A DNA stretch of 16,004 nt, from the NCBI GenBank assembly GCA_027347545.1, contig DAIEQT010000418.1, positions 1-16,004 of the forward strand, read 5' to 3'. The number at the start of each line of letters is the position of its first letter. Position 1 is the first letter of the stretch. Under the pieces are notes generated by a model. That model was given only the letters and a program-made list of their open reading frames with translations. It was not told the DNA's origin and ran no database searches. Source of the DNA: Ignavibacteria bacterium (lineage in GTDB: Bacteria > Bacteroidota > Ignavibacteria > Ignavibacteriales > Melioribacteraceae). Of the stretch, positions 7,301 through 15,981 are shown one piece after another. The position numbers and the translations under genes are program-made.

Positions 7301-8287
7301 ATGGCAGAGATATTATCACAACAAGAAATTGATGCGCTGCTTAACAACATTAAAAGCGGCTCTGAGCAGAAGATTGAATCTTCTTCGGAAAAAGAAGCAA
7401 TTCTTTTTGATTTCCGTTTACCAAATAGAATATCAAAGAATCAGCTTCGTGTTCTAAGAAGTATTTTTGAAAACTTTGCTGAAAGCTTCAGTTCGTTTCT
7501 TGTAACAAAACTTCAAACGGTTGTAAACATCAACGTTACTTCTGTTGATCAAATTTACTATTCCGAGTATGTGCTATCGGTATCAAATCCGGCTTGCCTA
7601 TTTACCTTTGATGTTAAGGACACAGATGTAAAAGGTATTCTGGAACTGAACAACGACTTGGCTCTTTCGTTAGTTGATAAACTTCTCGGCGGTAACGGGC
7701 TCGGTTCCAAGCAGACAAAGATTATCACCCCAATTGAACAGAAAGTATTGAGAGTGGTTGTTGAGCGTGTAATGCAAGATTTGAAGAAGGCCTGGCAGAC
7801 AATTGATAATATGGAATTTGTTATAGAGCGCTTTGAACCCGATATAGATTTTGCGCAAATCACATCTCAAAGTGAATCTGTACTGCTTATTTCTTTTGAG
7901 ATACTGATTGGCGAGCAATCTTACTTGATGAACATTTGCTACGCCACATTCGCGTTCGATAATATTTTAGCGAGATTATCTTCTCAAAAGCTCTCGTCGG
8001 TACGCGCAATTAAGCATTACGGGCAAACTGCACGCGATGTAGTTACGCATCATCTTTCCAAAACATCAGTTCCAATTAAAGTTGAACTTGGTACTTCGAT
8101 GCTCTCGGTACGCGAACTTTTAGAAATGCAGAACGGCGATATAATACGTTTGGAAACGAAGATAAGTGAAGATCAAAAAGTGAGAACAGGGTCACAGCTG
8201 TTATTCTTGGGCAGAGTAGGCGTTTCTAACAACAAAAAAGCAATTAAAGTAACTAAGAAATTATTAGAAGAACATAAATCCTTTTGA
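7301..8287 (+). CDS. fliM: FliM, flagellar motor switch protein
   Basis: FliM forms the C-ring wall that binds phosphorylated CheY and helps reverse the motor. The N-terminal CheY-P binding peptide is intact (residues 1-20, 'ILSQQEIDALLNNI'), followed by the conserved 'FRLPNRISKNQLRVLRSIFE', the CheC-like middle domain with 'LVDKLLGGNG', and a C-terminal FliN-like SpoA domain (about 255-328, 'VPIKVELGTSMLSVRELLEM'). Length of 328 residues is typical. The start lies one base after the fliL stop with no clear Shine-Dalgarno, so translation probably depends on coupling. The intact EIDALL motif argues that a chemotaxis system exists elsewhere in the genome. Confidence 0.97.
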   Translation: MAEILSQQEIDALLNNIKSGSEQKIESSSEKEAILFDFRLPNRISKNQLRVLRSIFENFAESFSSFLVTKLQTVVNINVTSVDQIYYSEYVLSVSNPACLFTFDVKDTDVKGILELNNDLALSLVDKLLGGNGLGSKQTKIITPIEQKVLRVVVERVMQDLKKAWQTIDNMEFVIERFEPDIDFAQITSQSESVLLISFEILIGEQSYLMNICYATFAFDNILARLSSQKLSSVRAIKHYGQTARDVVTHHLSKTSVPIKVELGTSMLSVRELLEMQNGDIIRLETKISEDQKVRTGSQLLFLGRVGVSNNKKAIKVTKKLLEEHKSF

Positions 8288-8296
8288 GGCTTTAAG

Positions 8297-8671
8297 ATGG
8301 AAAACAACAACCTAAATATGAACGATAATGAATTGACTAACCAGAAAGCTGCGAGCGCCTTGGCTCAGTTTGAAGAGTTTGATGATTCAACTCAATCCAG
8401 CGGCGTTTATAATGATAAACTTCACTTCTTAAAAGACCTTCCGATGAATGTTTACATAGAACTTGGAAGAACTCAAATGCAAATCAAAGACATTTTAGAG
8501 CTTGAACGCGGGTATGTTATAGAACTTGATAAACTGGCGAGTGAGCCTGTAGATGTTTTTGTGAACAATAAAAAGATTGCTGAAGGCGAAGTTGTAGTTA
8601 TAGATAAACACTTTGGAATAAGAATAACCAACCTTGTAGACCCGGCAAATAGAGTAAAGGATATTTTATAA
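8297..8671 (+). CDS. fliN: FliN, flagellar motor switch protein
   Basis: FliN forms the base of the C-ring and docks export complexes through FliH. This 124-residue protein has a variable, acidic, Gln/Asn-rich N-tail (about 1-45) and one SpoA domain (about 46-118) with 'LPMNVYIELGRTQMQIKDIL' and 'PVDVFVNNKKIAEGEVVVID', closing with 'FGIRITNLVDP'. It is the short form, not the CheC-fused FliY of Bacillus. The ATG is 9 bp after the fliM stop with a GAGG at 7 nt. The stop TAA overlaps the next ATG by one base. Confidence 0.96.
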   Translation: MENNNLNMNDNELTNQKAASALAQFEEFDDSTQSSGVYNDKLHFLKDLPMNVYIELGRTQMQIKDILELERGYVIELDKLASEPVDVFVNNKKIAEGEVVVIDKHFGIRITNLVDPANRVKDIL

Positions 8672-9012
8672 TGTCATTCTTTGATATACTAAAATCAATT
8701 ATACCACTTTTGGCTGTACTCGGGATGTTGTACGGCGTTTTAGTTTTGGTTAGAAAGTATTCTTTCTCTATGTCGGGCAAAAAATTAAAAAACCTTCACG
8801 TTGATGTTGTTCATAACCAGCTTATACTTCCTAAAAAATATTTATCACTCGTTAGAATTAAAGACAAACTTCTTGTTCTTGGTATCAGCGAAAACAACAT
8901 AACAGTGCTTAAAGAATTAGAATATTCCGAGTTTGCCGGTGATGCAGATAGTGAATCCGGACCCAAAGGCAACTTTGTGGAAATACTAAAGCAAAACTTG
9001 GGTATGAAATGA
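8671..9012 (+). CDS. fliO: FliO, flagellar export gate assembly protein
   Basis: FliO helps assemble the FliP ring during export-gate formation and is poorly conserved. This 113-residue protein has one N-terminal membrane segment (about residues 9-27, 'SIIPLLAVLGMLYGVLVLV') followed by basic residues and a small soluble domain with the FliO pattern 'LPKKYLSLVRIKDKLLVLGI' and 'ITVLKEL'. Its position between fliN and fliP is the standard one and is a large part of the call. It overlaps fliN by one base (TAATG) and fliP by four (ATGA). Confidence 0.9.
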   Translation: MSFFDILKSIIPLLAVLGMLYGVLVLVRKYSFSMSGKKLKNLHVDVVHNQLILPKKYLSLVRIKDKLLVLGISENNITVLKELEYSEFAGDADSESGPKGNFVEILKQNLGMK

Positions 9013-9770
9013 GTAAGAAATTTTTAGCTGTAGTTATTCTGTTACTTCTAGTGTTTGCAATTCAAACTCAAGCCCAGCAGGCACAACAAACCATCCCATT
9101 TCCTAAAATTAATTTGGATGTAGGCACGGCAAAAGATGGCGGCGATGTTTCCGTTACGCTGCAGATTCTTTTAATGATGACAATCCTCTCACTCGCGCCT
9201 TCAATTGTGATTATGACTACATCGTATTTGAGAATCATCATTGTATTCCATTTTTTGAAGAGCGCACTAGGTACGCAGCAAATGCCGCCTTCTCAACTCC
9301 TGGCTGGAGTGGCGCTCTTCCTTACTTTTTTTGTGATGGCTCCGACGTGGAATAAAGTAAACGACGAAGCACTAAAACCGTTGATGGATAATAAACTTAC
9401 AACTCAGCAAGCTTACGATAAAGGTATTGAACCAATCCGCCAGTTTATGTTTAAGAATGTTCGCGATGAAGATTTGGAATTATTCATTGGGCTTTCCAAC
9501 CAGAGCAGACCAAAAAACAGAAATGAAGTTGCTACTTACATTTTAATTCCGGCATTTGTTCTAAGCGAGCTACGTGCCGGATTTATAATGGGCTTCTTTC
9601 TTTTCATACCGTTTATAATGGTTGATATGATAGTCTCGAGCATTTTAATGTCTATGGGTATGATGATGATGCCGCCAATGATGATCTCGCTACCGTTCAA
9701 AATTTTATTGTTCATTCTTGTTGATGGGTGGAATTTGATAGTTTCTTCTCTTGTAAGGAGTTTTCATTAA
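9009..9770 (+). CDS. fliP: FliP, flagellar type III export gate protein
   Basis: FliP forms the core pentamer of the export channel (with FliQ and FliR). A cleavable signal peptide is visible at residues 1-22 ('FLAVVILLLLVFAIQTQA'), as usual for FliP. The family signatures are intact: 'SYLRIIIVFHFLKSALGTQQ', 'PPSQLLAGVALFLTFFVMAP', and the Met-rich 'SILMSMGMMMMPPMMISLPF' that corresponds to the gating methionine loop of the channel. Length of 253 residues is normal. The start ATG lies in an ATGA overlap with fliO. The stop is shared with the fliQ start. Confidence 0.98.
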   Translation: MSKKFLAVVILLLLVFAIQTQAQQAQQTIPFPKINLDVGTAKDGGDVSVTLQILLMMTILSLAPSIVIMTTSYLRIIIVFHFLKSALGTQQMPPSQLLAGVALFLTFFVMAPTWNKVNDEALKPLMDNKLTTQQAYDKGIEPIRQFMFKNVRDEDLELFIGLSNQSRPKNRNEVATYILIPAFVLSELRAGFIMGFFLFIPFIMVDMIVSSILMSMGMMMMPPMMISLPFKILLFILVDGWNLIVSSLVRSFH

Positions 9771-10039
9771 TGACCGAAGAATTAATCATAGAAGTGTTGA
9801 AAGATGTTTTCTTTACAACGTTTATAATCTTACTTCCTATTCTGGGAGTTTCTCTTATCGTGGGAATTTTTATCTCGATTTTTCAAGCCGCTACCTCAAT
9901 TCAGGAAATGACACTAACATTTGTACCAAAGTTAATCGCTACAGTAGCTGTAATTATTCTTTTGCTTCCATGGATTATTGATAAGATGGTTGCCATAACA
10001 GTTAAGATGTTTACAATGTTCGAGAGCGTTTTGCGATGA
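9770..10039 (+). CDS. fliQ: FliQ, flagellar type III export gate protein
   Basis: FliQ is a small two-helix membrane protein of the export gate core. From the ATG at 9770 it is 89 residues, the family norm, with membrane segments at about 12-38 and 52-76 and the conserved stretch 'SIFQAATSIQEMTLTFVPKL' between them. I prefer this ATG to an in-frame upstream ATG at 9728 because it matches family length and has an AAGGAG at 9755-9760, 9 nt away. The start shares the last base of the fliP stop (TAATG), and the stop overlaps fliR by four bases. Confidence 0.97.
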   Translation: MTEELIIEVLKDVFFTTFIILLPILGVSLIVGIFISIFQAATSIQEMTLTFVPKLIATVAVIILLLPWIIDKMVAITVKMFTMFESVLR

Positions 10040-10812
10040 AAGAAATTCTAATCGGCGATTTTTTGATTGTACTGCTTATGTTTCTGCGAATCCTTGCTAT
10101 GATGATAGCCGCGCCGGTTCTTGGTCATAATTCTATTCCAACAATTACAAGAATATTTATTGCATTTGTTGTGGCGTATATAACTTTTCTTACCATAGAC
10201 AAATCAAAGATTGTACTGGATGTAAATCTCGCTTCGATTTTCTTAGCTGCGGTAAAAGAGATAATCACCGGAACAATAATAGGTACTGTTATCAATTTTG
10301 TTTTCTACGGTATTTCATATGCCGGACACATGATTGGCTTTGACATGGGCCTAACCATGGCTGAAGTTTTAGATCCTTCTCAAGAAACTAATAATAATGT
10401 TGTTGGTGAAGTTATTTTTTACGGCAGCATGATGTTGTTTATTATTATTAACGGCCATCACTACTTAATTAGCGCCACAGTGGCTTCTTTCAAGATTGTT
10501 CCGGTTGCAAAATATACAATTACGGAACCGCTAATCGGACTGATTATTAAATACTCCTTTTCTGTATTTACTATTGCGATGAAAATCGCAGCGCCGGTTA
10601 TTGTATCCTTCTTATTGGTTCACATTGCAGAAGGAATTATTGCAAGAGTGATTCCGCAAATACAAATTATGTATATCACTCAGCCGTTAAAGATTGGCTT
10701 AGGATTAGTATTTCTCTCAGTTCTTGTTCCGTTATATATCTATGTAATTAAAAATTTACTACAAGGTTATGAAGACCAGCTTTCTCAAATGTTGAATGCA
10801 ATGAGCGTGTAG
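10036..10812 (+). CDS. fliR: FliR, flagellar type III export gate protein
   Basis: FliR completes the FliP5Q4R1 export core and contacts FlhB. The 258-residue protein is strongly hydrophobic with about six membrane segments. Family features include the N-terminal 'FLRILAMMIAAPVLGHNSIP', 'GTIIGTVINFVFYGISYAGH' and the C-terminal segment before 'LLQGYEDQL'. It starts in an ATGA overlap with fliQ and ends one base before flhB, consistent with coupled synthesis of the gate subunits. Confidence 0.97.
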   Translation: MKEILIGDFLIVLLMFLRILAMMIAAPVLGHNSIPTITRIFIAFVVAYITFLTIDKSKIVLDVNLASIFLAAVKEIITGTIIGTVINFVFYGISYAGHMIGFDMGLTMAEVLDPSQETNNNVVGEVIFYGSMMLFIIINGHHYLISATVASFKIVPVAKYTITEPLIGLIIKYSFSVFTIAMKIAAPVIVSFLLVHIAEGIIARVIPQIQIMYITQPLKIGLGLVFLSVLVPLYIYVIKNLLQGYEDQLSQMLNAMSV

Positions 10813-10813
10813 A

Positions 10814-11896
10814 ATGGCAGACGACGGCAAAGATAAAACCGAAGATCCGACCTCGAAGAAGCTTAGCGACGCAAGAGACGAAGGCAAAGTTGCTAAGAGT
10901 ATGGAGGTTAATTCCTTAGCGGTATTCGGCTCCGGTTTGATTATGCTTTACATTACACGCGGAACCTTTGGAGAAAAGTTTTCGGAATTCTCTCGTGATA
11001 TGTTTGCTTCGCTTGATACACTTGATTTAAACAAAACAATGCTGCAAACATACTTTATAAAATGGGCGTTGTTCTTCTTTTCTGTAACAGCTCCGGTTAT
11101 TTTGGCAATACTGGTTGTGTCGTTTGTAAGCAACGTAGCACAGATTGGTTTTAAGTTTTCCGGTAAGGCTTTCCAGCCGAAGCTTAGCCGGTTTAACTTA
11201 TTTGAAAATGCAAAGAACATGCTTTTCTCATCACGCTCTGCGGTGGAGCTAATTAAATCAATCGTCAAGCTTACGATAATTGCTGTTTTTACATACTCAA
11301 TCCTATCAAAGTTAATTGAAGATTCTTTCCAGCTGGCAGAATTGTCTGTTGAAGACACAGTTGCGTTTATGGTTGATTCATCTTTCTCACTTGTTTGGAA
11401 AATCGTTTTGTTCTATGCTTTAATTGCCGGCTCTGATTTTGTTTTTCAGAAAGTGAAATTCAAAAAAGATATGATGATGAGTAAACAAGAAGTTAAAGAT
11501 GAGCATAAACAATCGGAAGGCGACCCGGAAATAAAGCAGAGAATACGCAAACAAATGTTTAAGATGGCTTTCAAGAGAATGATGAAAGATGTACCTACTG
11601 CAGATGTTGTTGTTACTAACCCAACTCACTTTGCAGTTGCTATTAAGTATGAAATGACCAAAGACGGTGCACCAAAAGTTGTTGCTAAGGGTATGGATGA
11701 ATTAGCTCAGAAGATTAAAAAGATTGCAGCCGAACATAATGTTCCGCTTCATGAAGATATACAGCTTGCGCGCGCATTGTATAAATCTTGCGAAGTAGGC
11801 GACGAAATCCCGACTAAGCTTTTTAAAGCTGTAGCGCAGATTCTAGCTTACATTTACCAAATGAAAAATATTAGAAAAAGAAGAAGCATTGTCTAA
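10814..11896 (+). CDS. flhB: FlhB, flagellar export apparatus switch protein
   Basis: FlhB is the membrane gate protein whose self-cleavage sets export specificity, in concert with FliK. The N-terminus shows the typical 'DKTEDPTSKKLSDARDEGKV'; four membrane segments follow, then a cytoplasmic domain. The autocleavage motif NPTH is intact at residues 269-272 ('VVVTNPTHFAVAIKYE'), with the downstream 'KGMDELAQKIKKIA' and 'EDIQLARALYKSCEVGDEIP'. Length of 360 residues is normal. Because the cleavage site is intact, a FliK-driven substrate switch should work in this organism. The gene starts one base after fliR and ends just ahead of flhA. Confidence 0.98.
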   Translation: MADDGKDKTEDPTSKKLSDARDEGKVAKSMEVNSLAVFGSGLIMLYITRGTFGEKFSEFSRDMFASLDTLDLNKTMLQTYFIKWALFFFSVTAPVILAILVVSFVSNVAQIGFKFSGKAFQPKLSRFNLFENAKNMLFSSRSAVELIKSIVKLTIIAVFTYSILSKLIEDSFQLAELSVEDTVAFMVDSSFSLVWKIVLFYALIAGSDFVFQKVKFKKDMMMSKQEVKDEHKQSEGDPEIKQRIRKQMFKMAFKRMMKDVPTADVVVTNPTHFAVAIKYEMTKDGAPKVVAKGMDELAQKIKKIAAEHNVPLHEDIQLARALYKSCEVGDEIPTKLFKAVAQILAYIYQMKNIRKRRSIV

Positions 11897-11900
11897 CATA

Positions 11901-13955
11901 ATGAATAGCATTGGTAAAAATAGCGACGTAATTCTTGCATTTGGATTGATACTAATGCTTGGTTTAATGTTGATTCCACTGCCTCCTGGAATTCTGGATT
12001 TCTTGCTCGCGCTCAACATAACGCTTTCCGTTTTGGTGATGATTGTCTCCCTTTACATAAACTCACCGTTAGATATTTCCATCTTTCCCGGATTGCTGCT
12101 CGTACTAACGCTTTTCCGTCTTGGCTTGAACATCAGCTCAACCCGTTTGATCTTAATTGAAGGTTACGCCGGAAAAGTTATTGAATCATTTGGAACGTTT
12201 GTTGTCGGCGGGAATTATGTAGTTGGTTTTATAGTGTTCATAATTTTAGTTGTAATTCAGTTCATCGTAATCGTAAAAGGTTCCGGAAGAATTTCCGAAG
12301 TTGCAGCGCGTTTCACTTTGGATGCTATGCCCGGTAAACAAATGGCAATTGATGCCGATTTGAATACTGGATTAATTACCGAAGCTGATGCAAGAAAGAG
12401 AAGAGAAATAATCTCCCGCGAGGCAGAATTTTACGGCGCAATGGATGGTGCAAGCAAGTTTGTTAAATGTGATGCTGTTGCAGGATTGATAATCAATACT
12501 ATTAATATTATTGGTGGATTTATAATTGGTGTTGCTCAGCGAGGATTGAGTTTCACCGATGCTATCCAGAGTTACACAATTCTAACAATTGGTGATGGAC
12601 TTGTCTCACAGATTCCAGCGTTGATTATTTCAACTGCTGCCGGTCTGGTTGTAACAAGAAGCGCAAGCGGAACTTCGCTGGATTTCCAAATGAAGACGCA
12701 ATTGTTTTCAAACCCACGCGTGCTTGGAACTGTTTCCGGCGCTTCGTTTATGTTTGCTCTAATACCCGGAATGCCGACTCTCCCTTTCGTTTTTCTTAGT
12801 ATTGTAATGGGTACTGTTTCTTACGTAACTAAGAAGAATAAATTAGCAGCTGCACCGGTTATTGAAGCTACTGAGTCTTCAGCGCCGGAAGCACCACCTG
12901 AAGAAAAAGTTGAACAGTATTTGCAAGTTGATCCTATTGAAGTGGAAATTGGTTATGGGTTGATAAGTTTGGTTGATGAAAAACAAGGTGGCAATTTATT
13001 CCAGAAAATTTCTTCTACCAGAAAATTAATTGCTCTGGATTTTGGAGTTCTTATTCCGCCCGTTCGTGTGCGCGATAATCTACAGCTATCGCCGAACGAA
13101 TATATTATTAAGATTAAAGGCAATGTTGTTTCCAGTTTTGAAATTTATCCGGATAGAATGCTGGCAATGAATCCCGGTGCAGTCAACGAAACTGTAAATG
13201 GGTTGCCAACCACAGATCCGGCATTTGGCTTGCAGAGTTATTGGATTACAATTGAAGAAAAAGAAAAAGCTGAAATGCTCGGTTTTACAGTTGTTGATTG
13301 TATTTCAGTTATAACAACTCATTTGCAAGAAGTGTTAAAGAGAAATTTCGAAAGAATCTTAACACGGCAGGATGTTAAACAACTTCTCGAAAACATTAAG
13401 AAAGAATACGCTGCTGTAGTTGATGAAATCAATCCGGATATCCTGAATCTCGGAACGATTCAAAAGGTATTGCAGAACTTGCTCAAAGAGAATATTCCGA
13501 TTAAAGACTTTGTGCAAATCTTAGAAGCGTTGATTGACTATTCCAAAACGACTAAGAATGTTGATGTGTTAACCGAATATGTTCGCCACACAATTGGCGA
13601 AACAATCGCAAACATTTATCGCGATCATAATGGAATAATTCACGCGGCAGCATTGAGCGAAACATTGGAAGGCTCGATAACAAAATCTTTGCAGGCGCAA
13701 AAAGATAACATAGTAACGCTTGGTTTACATCCAACTGTTTTACGTGAACTAAATGTTCAGTTACGTGCAGCCTTGGAGAAGTTTAATTCACTCGGCTATC
13801 CTCCAATTTTAATTACATCTGCAACAATTCGTCCATATTTTTATAGATTAATCACCAGCAGTTTCCCGGATTGGTCAATTCTTTCGTATTCAGAACTTCC
13901 GGCGAATGTAGAACTGGAATTTATTGGCAAGATTGAGGTTAACAATGCAAATTAA
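11901..13955 (+). CDS. flhA: FlhA, flagellar export gate protein
   Basis: FlhA forms the nonameric export gate: an N-terminal membrane domain (about 8 segments, residues ~10-310) and a cytoplasmic domain that docks chaperone-substrate complexes. The FHIPEP family signature is intact from residue 130 ('RISEVAARFTLDAMPGKQM', then 'AIDADLNTG'), as is 'GLNISSTRLIL' near residue 80. A linker rich in Ala, Glu and Pro separates the halves. The ATG at 11901 gives 684 residues, the family norm. A TTG at 11889, overlapping flhB, would add only four residues and is less likely. The 3' end overlaps flhF by 11 bases. Confidence 0.97.
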   Translation: MNSIGKNSDVILAFGLILMLGLMLIPLPPGILDFLLALNITLSVLVMIVSLYINSPLDISIFPGLLLVLTLFRLGLNISSTRLILIEGYAGKVIESFGTFVVGGNYVVGFIVFIILVVIQFIVIVKGSGRISEVAARFTLDAMPGKQMAIDADLNTGLITEADARKRREIISREAEFYGAMDGASKFVKCDAVAGLIINTINIIGGFIIGVAQRGLSFTDAIQSYTILTIGDGLVSQIPALIISTAAGLVVTRSASGTSLDFQMKTQLFSNPRVLGTVSGASFMFALIPGMPTLPFVFLSIVMGTVSYVTKKNKLAAAPVIEATESSAPEAPPEEKVEQYLQVDPIEVEIGYGLISLVDEKQGGNLFQKISSTRKLIALDFGVLIPPVRVRDNLQLSPNEYIIKIKGNVVSSFEIYPDRMLAMNPGAVNETVNGLPTTDPAFGLQSYWITIEEKEKAEMLGFTVVDCISVITTHLQEVLKRNFERILTRQDVKQLLENIKKEYAAVVDEINPDILNLGTIQKVLQNLLKENIPIKDFVQILEALIDYSKTTKNVDVLTEYVRHTIGETIANIYRDHNGIIHAAALSETLEGSITKSLQAQKDNIVTLGLHPTVLRELNVQLRAALEKFNSLGYPPILITSATIRPYFYRLITSSFPDWSILSYSELPANVELEFIGKIEVNNAN

Positions 13956-15063
13956 GAAGTACGTAGCGCCATCTCTTAAAGAAGCTACTTTGCAAATGAA
14001 GAATGAACTTGGCGGCGAAGCGTTAATACTTGGCACACGTGTGATAGAAAACGATAAACGTTACGGCATGAAGAAGATGTACGAAATCACTGCAGGTATT
14101 GACCAGCCTGCACCAGCCAAATCTGTAAAACCATCCAGAGATGAATTTGACGCGATAGATAATTTTCAAGCTGAATTGGAAAAGTTAACAAGAAAGATAA
14201 ATCCAAATGCGGGAAACAAAACCTCTGCTAGCGAAGAGAGAAAACCGAAAGTTGAAAAAGCTGCGCCGAGTAAACAATTAGAAAAAGAAATTGATGAGAT
14301 TGAAGAGACGCTTGAGCAGCGCGAAGTTTCGAAAACAATTATAAAGTCGCTAACAAAACATTTACGCGACTCTGCAAGCTTTATTGAGAGCTCAAACTTA
14401 GAAAACTATCTGCTTTCAAGTTTGGCTTCGATGATTCCAACCACAACATTTAAGGTTAGCAGAAACAAAACAACAAAAATTGCTCTCGTTGGTCCAACAG
14501 GAGTTGGCAAAACAACTTGCATTGCAAAACTTGCTGTCATCTCAAAGATAATTCACAAACTAAAAGTTGGCTTAATCTCCATTGATACTTACAGGCTTGG
14601 TGCGATTGATCAGCTTCGTATCTTTTCTGAAATAAGCGATATCGAAATGGCTGTTGCATATGAAGCAGAAGAAATTCCAAAGCTGGTTAAGAAGTTCAAA
14701 GGGAAAGATTTGATATTTATTGATACCGTTGGTAGAAGCCAAAAAGCTAAAGAGAACCTTGAGCAGATCAGAAAATATCTGGATGCGGCACAAGTTGATG
14801 AAACAATTTTAGTTGCTAACGCAACAAGCTCAACACGCACGTTGAATGATGTAGCTGAAAAATTCAAACCGTTAAAATATACTTCAGTTATTTTTTCTAA
14901 GATTGATGAAGCTGTAGCTTACGGCAACATTATGAACTTAGCGGTTACGCACAACGCACCGGTAATGTTTTTAACTAACGGACAAGTAATTCCGGACGAT
15001 ATTCTTTCCGTTAATCCGGCGTTTCTTGCAAACTTAATTTACAGCGGCAAACTTTACAAATGA
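13945..15063 (+). CDS. flhF: FlhF, flagellar SRP-type GTPase
   Basis: FlhF is a membrane-associated SRP-family GTPase that marks the site of flagellar assembly. After the conserved opening 'MQIKKYVAPSLKEA' comes a charged, variable B-domain (to about residue 120), an N-domain, and the GTPase domain. Visible nucleotide motifs are G1 'GPTGVGKTT' at 183-191, 'DTYRLGAIDQL' from 214, G3 'DTVGR' at 260-264 and 'SKIDEA' from 318, where the more usual first residue is T. The ATG at 13945 has a GAGG 6 nt upstream and lies inside the end of flhA; a TTG at 13924 would add seven residues without family support. Length is 372 residues. It overlaps flhG, its regulator, by four bases. Confidence 0.97.
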   Translation: MQIKKYVAPSLKEATLQMKNELGGEALILGTRVIENDKRYGMKKMYEITAGIDQPAPAKSVKPSRDEFDAIDNFQAELEKLTRKINPNAGNKTSASEERKPKVEKAAPSKQLEKEIDEIEETLEQREVSKTIIKSLTKHLRDSASFIESSNLENYLLSSLASMIPTTTFKVSRNKTTKIALVGPTGVGKTTCIAKLAVISKIIHKLKVGLISIDTYRLGAIDQLRIFSEISDIEMAVAYEAEEIPKLVKKFKGKDLIFIDTVGRSQKAKENLEQIRKYLDAAQVDETILVANATSSTRTLNDVAEKFKPLKYTSVIFSKIDEAVAYGNIMNLAVTHNAPVMFLTNGQVIPDDILSVNPAFLANLIYSGKLYK

Positions 15064-15902
15064 ATGGACAAGCATCACGGCTCATACAGCTTAGGCAGCT
15101 CGAGGAAAGAGAAAAGCAATTCTCAGCTTCCAAGATTGTTTCCATCTGTTCCGGTAAAGGCGGAACAGGCAAGACATTCTTTGCCGCAAACTTTGCTTAC
15201 CAGCTTTCCAGCTTAGGCAAAAAGGTTTTGCTTATAGATCTCGATCTGAATTTTTCCAATCTCAATATTCTACTAAACCAAGCAACACAAGAAGTAATTT
15301 CAGAATTTTTCGAACAGAAAAAATCTTTACGTGAGATAGTTTCCAGCTATAACAAGAATCTCGATCTTGTTTTCGGTGATTCCGGCAGGGAAGATTATCC
15401 GCGTGTTAGTAAAGAAGTTTTGGATTACTTGTTCATTTCGCTTAGCAGAATTTCTGAAGATTACGATTTCATAATTCTCGATTCTTCCGCCGGAGCCGAT
15501 GCACTGACGCTTCATCAGTTAGTCCGCTCAGATTATAATATCATCGTAACTTCGCCGGAACCAACCGCAGTTATGGATGCTTATGTAATTATCAAACTCT
15601 TGAATTCGGTTAGTTATTCTGGTGAGAAACTTGTTGTTGTAAACAAGTGCAGCGATGAAGAAGATGCTGATGCTGCCTTCGCAAACCTATCGGTTGCCTC
15701 TAAACACTTTCTTGGTGATGAGCCAAGCTTCCTCGGTTCTATCAGTTTCGATTCCGCAGTTCACAAGTCAATTGTACAACAAGAACTTTTGGCAAAAGTT
15801 GCGCCTCAAAGCAAGCCAGCCTGTGAAATTTTTTCCTTAGCAAAGAGATTCAGCACTATCGCTCAAGTGGCTAATAATAACCAAACCCAAAAGATAATCT
15901 AA
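15060..15902 (+). CDS. flhG: FlhG (YlxH/FleN), MinD-like ATPase regulating flagellar number
   Basis: FlhG is a MinD/ParA-type ATPase that stimulates FlhF GTPase activity and limits flagellar number. The deviant Walker A motif is intact ('GKGGTGKT', about residues 32-39, with both lysines), followed by 'KKVLLIDLDLNFSNLNILLN' and the Walker B region 'YDFIILDSSAGAD'. The N-terminal stretch 'MNGQASRLIQLRQ' resembles the DQAxxLR activator peptide of FlhG, with G in place of D. A C-terminal amphipathic membrane-binding helix is plausible in 'ACEIFSLAKRFSTIAQV' but not proven. Length of 280 residues is normal. The start is within an ATGA overlap with flhF. It is the last gene of the tight run; no intrinsic terminator is visible after it. 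Confidence 0.96.
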   Translation: MNGQASRLIQLRQLEEREKQFSASKIVSICSGKGGTGKTFFAANFAYQLSSLGKKVLLIDLDLNFSNLNILLNQATQEVISEFFEQKKSLREIVSSYNKNLDLVFGDSGREDYPRVSKEVLDYLFISLSRISEDYDFIILDSSAGADALTLHQLVRSDYNIIVTSPEPTAVMDAYVIIKLLNSVSYSGEKLVVVNKCSDEEDADAAFANLSVASKHFLGDEPSFLGSISFDSAVHKSIVQQELLAKVAPQSKPACEIFSLAKRFSTIAQVANNNQTQKII

Positions 15903-15965
15903 CCCTAAAACCTCCAAAATCATCATTTTTCAACGGTTTTTGCAATAATTAGTTCAATATGCCAC

Positions 15966-15981
15966 TGGTATACGGTTTGCA
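15966..15981 (+). promoter_or_regulatory. Probable sigma-54 (-24/-12) promoter at the window end
   Basis: TGGTATA-cggt-TTGCA fits the sigma-54 consensus TGGCACG-N4-TTGCW. GG and GC are separated by exactly 10 bases, the -12 box is exact, and the -24 box keeps TGG and the A. The predicted start is near 15992, so transcription would run out of the window. The last bases 'gcaaagg' could be the beginning of a ribosome site for a gene just beyond 16004. The rest of 15903-16004 is AT-rich with nothing else supported. Confidence 0.5.

Noticed and set aside
10948..11358. 136-codon open frame on the - strand opposite flhB
   Set aside because: It lies inside a fully conserved flhB, has no ribosome site or recognised motif, and is best explained as a shadow frame.
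15655..15840. 61-codon + strand open frame inside flhG
   Set aside because: It is out of frame within the conserved MinD-like domain and has no independent support.
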